DNA from: Lantana camara
Taxonomy: Eukaryota; Streptophyta; Magnoliopsida; Lamiales; Verbenaceae
Length of the DNA stretch: 64,000 bases
Direction of reading: 5' to 3'
Assembly (NCBI GenBank): GCA_037501455.1
Contig: CM074858.1
Coordinates: 95,824,001-95,888,000 of the forward strand
In this document: in pieces, positions 57,509 through 64,000 of the stretch
Position numbering within the stretch: the stretch's first letter is position 1
How the letters are laid out: each line of letters starts with the position of its first letter
Position numbers and translations under genes: made by a program
Notes under the pieces: generated by a model
The model's input: the letters and a program-made list of their open reading frames with translations, nothing else
Databases searched by the model: none
What the model was told of the DNA's origin: nothing

Positions 57509-58322
57509 TGATGGGGTCAAAATACGATCGTCCCACGCTAGGACACGTGGCACCACCAAGATGACGACATCTGTCTCCCCAAGGTTACACCCCTCAGTGC
57601 ACGAGTGTTAAGCCCAACGAGCGCAATCCTTCTGCAAGAGTTAAGCACAACAAGCGCTCTCACTCTCACGAGCGCCGCCCATACTGTATGACTGGCACGC
57701 CCACGTGCCAAGGGAGCCCTCTTCGAGCGTCACACTCCCTCAGAGTGGCCTCCCCTTCTGGCTCGTTACTTGAACTGGAGCCTTCATTCCCCCCAGCGGA
57801 TATCTTGGCTTCCAGCACTCCCGGTTGTCACGAGCGTGCTCTTAAGCCCTCGTTACCAACCACCCAAATGGCTCTCTGACACATCGTACATGCCCGCGCA
57901 CCTGCCACTGTTGCCAGCACCAACTTTTGGCCGCTTTTGCAGAAGATTCCTCCTAGGTTTCTCTCTCATGGCGCCACGTGTTAGGGCAACATTCGGCCAG
58001 GACCACTTGAGGCAAATGACCAAAGGGCCCTTGACCCTCAACTATAAATAGCTAAAGTCATCTTCTACATTGGTAAGCATTCTTCATCACTGAAACTACT
58101 ACTGAACCTACGTTTCTCCTTGATACCTTGAACTGACTTGAGCGTCGGAGAGCCAAACTGGGTATCACCCCCAGTTCCCCCAGCTTGGCCTTCTGACTTT
58201 TATTGTGCTTGTCCCAACAGGTAGAACCCCCTTTATCTTCTCCGGCGAGTCTCCGGTGGTTTCCCTCACAAAAACAAATCATAAAGTGATTGGATTCGGA
58301 TCCTCACATTCTGAACCCATCA
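57509..58322 (+). mobile_element. TatB 3' LTR
   Basis: An 814-bp LTR preceded by a PPT (AATTGGGGGGCAAAAA) and followed by the TATAT target copy. Its TATA box lies at 58,043-58,050. It is almost identical to the 5' LTR. Confidence 0.95.
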
Positions 58323-58327
58323 TATAT

Positions 58328-59772
58328 ATTATTTTTATTAATTTTTTTTTTCATTTCAAATAATTTCTACGAAATTTAAGAAATTACATGGTCAATCCAA
58401 AACTCTATTATTTGCTTGAAAAACTACTTCACTTGATTTAATTTTTTTTAATTATTTATATATATGCATAGAAGTAAATATGGAGAAAATTCTATCTATA
58501 AATATAAATAAACATCTACATATTAATACTTAATTTATTGTCAGTCTTTATAATTCTAAATTTTGAAAATTATAATTAATGTTTACTAGTTTTATACATA
58601 GTTATAATTTTATGTAATTAAAGAATATTTATTTATGGAACATATTAAAATGAAACTCACATTTATCTTTTATCTTATCCATTTTATTATGTCTCTTTAT
58701 GTGCCTACGTATACACAATTTCTTTCTTGCATATGTTACTTCATTTTGTTATTGATTTAAGTATTTGATTTTTTTATTTCATATTTAATTGTTGTTTTTA
58801 TTTAACCTCTTTTGTTGATTATTTAGTGTTTATATTTTTTTTCCTATTTTTATCAATTTATTTTCCTTAATTATTTTTTATGATATAATCATTTATAATT
58901 GTTTTGTTTATTTGATGTAATTAACTTATTATGTTTTAAAATTTATTTCTTTGCATTTTCTAATTTTTAATATTTATTATTATTTTGCTTTGATAATTTT
59001 CTTTATTATTTTTATTTACAATATTTGTTATTTTTGCTTATTTAGAGAATTTTTTTGAAAATTTTTAAATATGACCAATGATATATTACTTGCCATGAAA
59101 CTTCTCAATTATGTTTATACGGTTACATATTTTAGACTATATATTTCAAATTTGAATGGAATGGTGCAAGAGTTATTTATTTATTTTGAATTCTTTAATT
59201 TATTACTTCTATATTAATTTAATTAAAAATTTCGTGTTTAAATCCCTATGTAATACAATTAATATATATATTGGTAAAAATAATTTTACATCTTACTAGT
59301 CCCTTTCAACTTGAAACCATAATGGGATAATTTTTTTAAGAAAATCCATAATACAATATAGAAAAAAGGAAAAAATTATGCGTGCAACACTCCAATTTCA
59401 TTTCTAGTTCTTTGGATCCGGGATACCAATTATGTTAATCGCAATTCCATAAGCAAACTTCTAATAAAAGAGTTGTTGGGTTACATATTGAAAACACCCG
59501 ATTTTATATATTTTACTCAATTCTTCATTAGGAGTATATTATGGTAATTTTCACTTTTCCCCTTTAACTTCTTAAGTTTTTTGTTTGAAGCATAACTTCT
59601 TAAGATTGCATTTTGTTATCCCAACCTACAAAATTAGAGTTGCCCTCCTATTTACATGATCGAAATCTATAGGGAATCCTTGGGGGAGAAGTTGGCACCG
59701 TTTTGATTGTCCATGTGGCTTTCAATAGGAGTCGTCAGTCAGCGGTCTTTTATCTAGTTAATTCTTTGAATT
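58328..59772. other. AT-rich spacer, no gene seen
   Basis: Strongly T/A-rich sequence with many TTTATTT-like runs. No repeat unit, domain or RNA gene could be supported. Confidence 0.6.
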
Positions 59773-59881
59773 AGTATAGTGGAAAGTTTTTTTTTTTTTT
59801 TTTTTTTTTTTTTAGGCTACAGACGCCCAAAGGCTTACATAGCAGCAGAATCAGACTGGATTAAAAGTATAGTGGAAAGTT
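59773..59881 (-). mobile_element. Short poly(A) retroposon with 16-bp target duplication
   Basis: AGTATAGTGGAAAGTT occurs at 59,773-59,788 and again at 59,866-59,881. Between them is a run of about 25-27 T, then about 50 bp (AGGCTACAGACGCCCAAAGG...). On the minus strand this is a 3'-end fragment ending CTGTAGCCT followed by poly(A). The long target copies and tail are the signature of target-primed reverse transcription, so this is a strongly 5'-truncated LINE or a SINE fragment. Confidence 0.8.
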
Positions 59882-60189
59882 GTCGAGAATAAGTTAGAGC
59901 GGGGAATATAAAAAAATCTTGAATGATTTTCTGTTAAAATTTCATCAATTAAATTGTTTTTGTGTTGGTGCTAATGAGATAGTCTTAGCCAACTCTCCTT
60001 AAAATAAACAACGGGGTCTGGGAACTATCTCGCATAGGGTGTTCATGGAAAGATTCCTTTCTTACCCGTAATGATGAAAAGTGAAAATTGGCTCTATATA
60101 ATAAGAAATATAGAAATGAAAGCTTGGCCATATACTTCCATTGGAATAACTGCTCTTAAATAAAATTGTGAGCTTGGTCTTAAATAAAA
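59882..60189. other. AT-rich spacer
   Basis: No gene or repeat is recognised apart from a short direct repeat of GAGCTTGGTCTTAAATAAAATTG-like phrases near 60,140-60,195. Confidence 0.5.
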
Positions 60190-60802
60190 TTGCAAAATAC
60201 AAAAATGTCAATTTTCGGCGGGATGAAAACCGTCGGAACGCTGTTGGTTTTCTGAGGAAAAATTGATGGCTTTCCGATGGTTATGAGTAAAAAAATAAAA
60301 TAACTATTAATGGTGTTGATGATAGTTCATTAATTAATATTTGTTTTTGGATGAATTTGCTGTTATTGAATAATTTTGATAAATTTGATATATATATATA
60401 CATATTTTGAATAATGACAATTATAAAAAATTAAAAATTATATATTTTATAAAGAAAATATGCGACAGAAATTTCGTGGGAGAATATAAATTACATTATT
60501 TTTGTTTTAAGTTTCCAATCATTTTTTGACGGAATTTCTGTCGGAAAAAATATTTATTTTTTCTTTTCCGGTAACGACGGGTTATCGAGGGAAATACTAT
60601 CGGAAAATTTTAAAAGAAATTTTACTTTCCGACAGGTTACCGAGGGAAATCTATTGATATTCCATATGACTTGTTTTCCAACAATTGTTTATGGAACACG
60701 ACAATCTCCCATTGGAAATTTGTCGGTTTTTTTTCATTTCGATGATTTTTCGACAGCTTTCCGAGGGATTCACTTGTCGAAAATCGCAAATTTGTTATAG
60801 TG
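60190..60802. mobile_element. CACTA-like non-autonomous DNA transposon (right end clear)
   Basis: The right edge, read on the minus strand, begins CACTATAACAAATTTGCG, a typical En/Spm (CACTA) terminus. Subterminal sequence contains many TCGGAAA, CCGACAGG, GTCGGAA and CCGTCGG motifs on both strands (for example 60,217-60,270 and 60,530-60,780), as in CACTA subterminal repeat zones. The left edge is near 60,190-60,210 (AATTTTCGGCGGGATG), but its CACTA motif has decayed. There is no transposase; about 610 bp. Confidence 0.55.
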
Positions 60803-62190
60803 AATATACAATCTTGAATGAATATTTTATAATTTTCATGTAATTAACGAAAATTTTATAGTTGGATTCGATTGGAGTAAATTTTAAATTTTGAAATATT
60901 TGAAAACATTATTGTGCAACGGAAACAAACTTTATTGAATTGAGACGGTCAAAAGTTGGCAATATTATGATGATTTATGATTGGTCATTGTGTAAGAAAG
61001 GCTTAGCAGTTGGGTGTAGATAGCTCAGCCAGGTAAGGGCCCCTACTTTATACCAAGTCACCAACCAAAGAAATAAATATATAACTCATTTGATCATTTA
61101 TTTTCGTAAAATGTGTGACATTTATTTCAAATTTATTAATTTTCCTCCATTTTATATTTCGCATTCACTTTGTTTTCCTTGATGGGAAACTACAAATTGC
61201 AATCAATTAATTACATTCTAGACTACTTTATAGTAATGATATCTTTTATTGATATTTGTTAAATTTTATAAATTTAGGTTGTCTTTTAAAATATTTATGC
61301 ACTTTTTGAATTTTTAAGCATTTTGGGTGTTTGATAAATCGAACTTCTAATTATATTACTGTATGAAATAAAGTTAGAAATACATGGGAATCAACTTAAC
61401 ATTTTTATGTTATTTTTATAAAGAAATAGAAGTTTGTGTACTCTATCAAAATTATTTTTCAAATATTCAATTGCTTGTAATTTTGATTTTAATTAAAATT
61501 AGTTTTCAATTAATTTTTTTCAAATACACATAACTTTTACCAGTTCTTTTTTTTAACAAAAAAAAAATGAGATGGGAGAGAAGCTACAAACCACTAAAAT
61601 CTTCCGCCAAATAGAAAACAATAACATCAAGGGAGCTCAACATTATTTACTGGTGTAAGTGGTGTCACTTTACTAGTTCAATTTTTCACAACATTACTTC
61701 TTCAAATTATATATTTTTCTGTCACACCTCAAACTTTAGATTATTACACTTTACCCCCTCTTTAATTACTTATTGCTCGTCATAATTATTACCATTACAA
61801 CTATAGTTGTTACCACAATTATTGTTAGTATTACTACTTTATAATTCTTGGCGGTGGTAGTGGTTGCCATTGTTCTTAGTTTATGTCGTAATTATTTTAG
61901 AAGTTTCTTATTGCATTTTTGCAATTATTATCATTAATTTTGGGAAAAGCCAGGGCCCCATAACCGACGTCGTATTAGGTACGACAAACTTCACGCCTGC
62001 TGGTGGAATTTGAAGATCTTGCCCTATTTGTTGACTTTGGAACCAGAATTGTTTAAGCAGCACCAACCCAAACAATCTTTTACTAATAAGAATTCATTTG
62101 AGAGTTTTGTTGTTAGTCAATTAAGATTAGGTCTAAGTATGAAAAAACATACAAATTAAATTATAGGGTATTAATCGAATTCACACCTAA
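60803..62190. other. AT-rich spacer, no gene seen
   Basis: AT-rich sequence with one GC-richer patch at about 61,945-62,000 (CCAGGGCCCCATAACCGACG). A tRNA-like string near 61,020 (TAGCTCAGCCAGG) lacks the rest of a tRNA. No other structure was found. Confidence 0.55.
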
Positions 62191-62611
62191 TATTAATAGT
62201 GGGTTAATTACATTTAGTATTTTTTGGAATTTCAGATATTACAATTGGATCTCTATTAGTCAAGTCATTTTATTACATTTTGATCCCTTCTATAAATTAT
62301 CAATTATATCAAACCGATTTTTTTGATTAAATTTAGGGTAACCTCATAAATTTTGGGATTTTAAATTTTCGTTTTACCCTACCTTAAATTTGGGGTATGC
62401 TTAGTATAAAAAAAAATACCTATTAAGCATGAGTGAAATAGAAAATTCAAGTCCAAAAATATATAACATCACCTTAAATTTAATAGAAAATTGATTTGAT
62501 GTAATTTATCATTTTTAGAAGGAGCCAAAATATAATAAAATGACTAACAATAGTCTAATCGTAATATCTAAAATTCTAAAAAGTAGTAAATGTAATTAAC
62601 CCTATTAATAT
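62191..62611. mobile_element. MULE-like MITE, GGGTTAATTACA family
   Basis: The left end GGGTTAATTACATTTAG (62,201) and right end CTAAATGTAATTAACCC-like sequence (to 62,602) are imperfect inverted repeats over roughly 100 bp; inner blocks include TTAGTCA-GTCATTTTATTA and its complement. TATTAATA flanks both sides (62,191-62,198; 62,603-62,610). The terminus is the same as that of the fold-back arms at 12,564 and 31,648, so they belong to one family. There is no coding sequence. Confidence 0.7.
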
Positions 62612-62811
62612 AATATATTTTTAAATAAGTATATCATGGTATAATCGCCAGAGTTTCGATCTTTGATGTTAGGTAACATATCGATAAGTTTGTATTTAAA
62701 TGAATATATTTATAGAAGTTCTGTTGCATAATAGAAACAGTTTCAATTTATTTATTCATAGAACTATTTAACATATTCATAATCAATATGATTTAACTAG
62801 ATATAATCAAT

Positions 62812-63216
62812 AGTGAGGACAATGCTATCGGGATTGGAGTTGTAGTGAGAGATTCTAATGGATCGTGCATCGGCTGGGAAACGGACAGAAAGCTGTATAC
62901 ATCCGATCCCACAATGGCGGAAACTTTTGCTGCTCTATCAGCGGCAAGATTGGCGCGAGATTTTGGGTGGAGAAAGGTTATCAGTGAATGTGATTATTCA
63001 TTTGAAGAGTACTAGGAGGATCTCTCGGTGTTAGGGAATGTGTTCTATGAGATTAAAAATTTTTGTTCCCAATTTGATTTATGTTGTTTTTCTTCTATTA
63101 GACATGGTGTAAATATAATCGCTCATAATTTAGCTTGTAATGTGGTTTCAATATGCACTGATTCTTTTAATATTCCTGTTTGTGCTTCGAACTTTGTTAC
63201 TTCGGATTTGCAATAG
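62812..63216 (+). pseudogene. RNase H-like (RVT_3) fragment
   Basis: The frame reads DNAIGIGVVVRDSNG, MAETFAALSAARLARDFGW and KVISECD, which match the RNase H-like fold (RVT_3) found at the ends of plant LINEs and as stand-alone plant genes: the first Asp, the Glu of AE and the Asp of ECD are in place. A stop at 63,013-63,015 breaks the frame, which then runs to 63,216 (RHGVNIIAHNLA, matching the usual last motif R..N..AH.LA). No RT is seen upstream, so it is a LINE remnant or a captured domain. Confidence 0.7.
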
Positions 63217-63799
63217 ATTGGCCTGTTTTTGGCCGTTTTACTTGAAGCAAAAAAAGTTCTATTACATAATGAAAAATGGTTTCAATTTAGAGTTAATTAT
63301 ATCTAACTCTTAAATTAATTAAATTCGACAATTATAAGTGGTGCATATATTTAAATAGAATTATATTGGCATGGTACTCAAAGAATTTTAATTTCACGTC
63401 ATGTTCGCTTAAAAAATGTAATAGCTCCAATATTTTTAAACTAATTATGAAAGAAACGGACATTTTTCAAAAAGTGTAATTAAAGGTCTTAAATAGGTTT
63501 TAAGTGATTAATATTGGTTGATGCAATTGATTAAATTTTTTTTAAATGATAGTGATTTTGGATTCGAATCTCTCCTTAGGAAGTGTGTATATTTATTTTT
63601 TCAAAGACAAAAAGATTATAAGTGTAATTATATTTAAGTAGGAGATATTACTTGTAATTATTCTTATAAGCAATTTAACCCTTCAAAATTATACCTTAAT
63701 CGTGAAATATATAAACCCGTAATGATCAATATCCTACAAATTATTGTAGAAAACAATCAATTAACAAAAAAAAAAACTTAAAAACTTATAATCTCATAC
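63217..63799. other. AT-rich spacer, no gene seen
   Basis: No domain, RNA gene or repeat structure is recognised. Confidence 0.6.
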
Positions 63800-63922
63800 C
63801 TCAACTTGCAACTTTTTCTTTTTATTTTAAGAACCGGCGAGGAGCCGTGGGAAAATTAATGAGACCCCCACTTATCAACCAAATCAAAAAAAAAAAAAAA
63901 AAAAAAACTCAACTTGCAACTT
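63800..63922 (+). mobile_element. Short poly(A) retroposon with 15-bp target duplication
   Basis: CTCAACTTGCAACTT occurs at 63,800-63,814 and 63,908-63,922. The 93 bp between them contain AAGAACCGGCGAGGAGCCG, CCCCCACTTATCAACC and a terminal A-run of about 23. This is a 5'-truncated LINE or SINE-like insertion on the plus strand. The body shares no sequence with the insertion at 59,789-59,865. Confidence 0.8.
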
Positions 63923-64000
63923 AAGCTAGACTTTAATGAATAGCGTAAAAATAATTTCACTTAAAAATATGAATTCTTTCGTGTCCAATTAATTACGGTC

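Larger units (their letters stand above)
46044..58322 (+). mobile_element. TatB: near-intact plus-strand Tat-type Ty3/gypsy retrotransposon
   Basis: The 12.28-kb element has LTRs of 813 and 814 bp with TGATGGGG...CCCATCA ends and perfect TATAT target copies (46,039-46,043; 58,323-58,327). By eye the LTRs differ by about five substitutions and one indel, indicating a young insertion. Inside, in order: PBS, gag-pol (46,947-53,134), tandem hairpin repeats (53,504-53,722), an antisense three-exon gene (56,866-54,024) and the PPT (ATTGGGGGGCAAAAA, 57,494-57,508). Only a few single-base lesions disable it. Confidence 0.95.

Noticed and set aside
57688..58051. Short open frames repeated at 46,223-46,586 and 57,688-58,051
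   Set aside because: They are identical because they lie in the two LTRs of TatB; related frames occur in the other Tat LTRs. They are not genes.
61018..61060. tRNA-like string TAGCTCAGCCAGG
   Set aside because: No acceptor stem, anticodon arm or T-loop could be fitted around it.

Overview
This window looks like repeat-dense nuclear DNA from a flowering plant, probably a eudicot. The evidence is tRNA-iMet primer-binding sites, Ty1/copia, chromodomain (Tekay-type) and Tat-type Ty3/gypsy polyproteins, an L1-like LINE, MULE-like and CACTA-like DNA transposon ends, and very AT-rich spacers. I see no convincing host protein-coding gene, tRNA, rRNA or CRISPR array. Nearly everything recognisable is a transposable element, and many are nested. 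The species cannot be named from the sequence.

Layout, left to right. (1) 1-3075: LTR-type sequence and a non-coding internal region with a minus-strand primer-binding site and a GC-rich island, ending in a 489-bp LTR. (2) 3076-about 7980: the 3' half of a decayed copia element, split by a 2.6-kb solo LTR (3561-6141) with a perfect 5-bp target duplication. (3) About 8.0-12.5 kb: a dispersed repeat, a minus-strand LINE wreck, and AT-rich spacer. (4) 12,564-31,648: a small MULE-like fold-back element whose arms were pushed about 18 kb apart by a minus-strand Tat retrotransposon (TatA, 12,991-31,113). TatA was itself invaded by a minus-strand Tekay element (TekC), and a deletion then fused TatA gag to TekC protease-RT in one open frame. 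(5) 31.7-34.9 kb: dispersed and tandem repeats. (6) 34,934-42,391: a plus-strand Tekay element (TekB) with a nearly complete 3' LTR but only about 140 bp of 5' LTR. (7) 43,107-45,042: a Tat solo LTR containing a shortened Tekay solo LTR. (8) 45.1-45.9 kb: a compound microsatellite and a 450-bp hairpin element. (9) 46,044-58,322: TatB, a young, nearly intact Tat element with matching TSDs and near-identical LTRs. (10) 58.3-64 kb: AT-rich DNA with a CACTA-like end, a MULE-like MITE, an RNase H-like fragment and two tiny poly(A) retroposons with long target duplications.

Two observations stand out. First, both Tat elements carry, downstream of pol and on the opposite strand, a gene with its own TATA box, a probable 5'-UTR intron and two coding introns at identical positions. 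In TatB the three coding exons sum to an exact multiple of three with a single internal stop. Tandem hairpin-forming repeats lie between the convergent ends of pol and this gene. Second, three Tekay-family LTRs carry, at the same place, a cluster of short GC-rich palindromes. The palindrome sequence differs completely between LTRs, yet the spacing within each pair stays at 31-33 bp. All coordinates and comparisons were read by eye.
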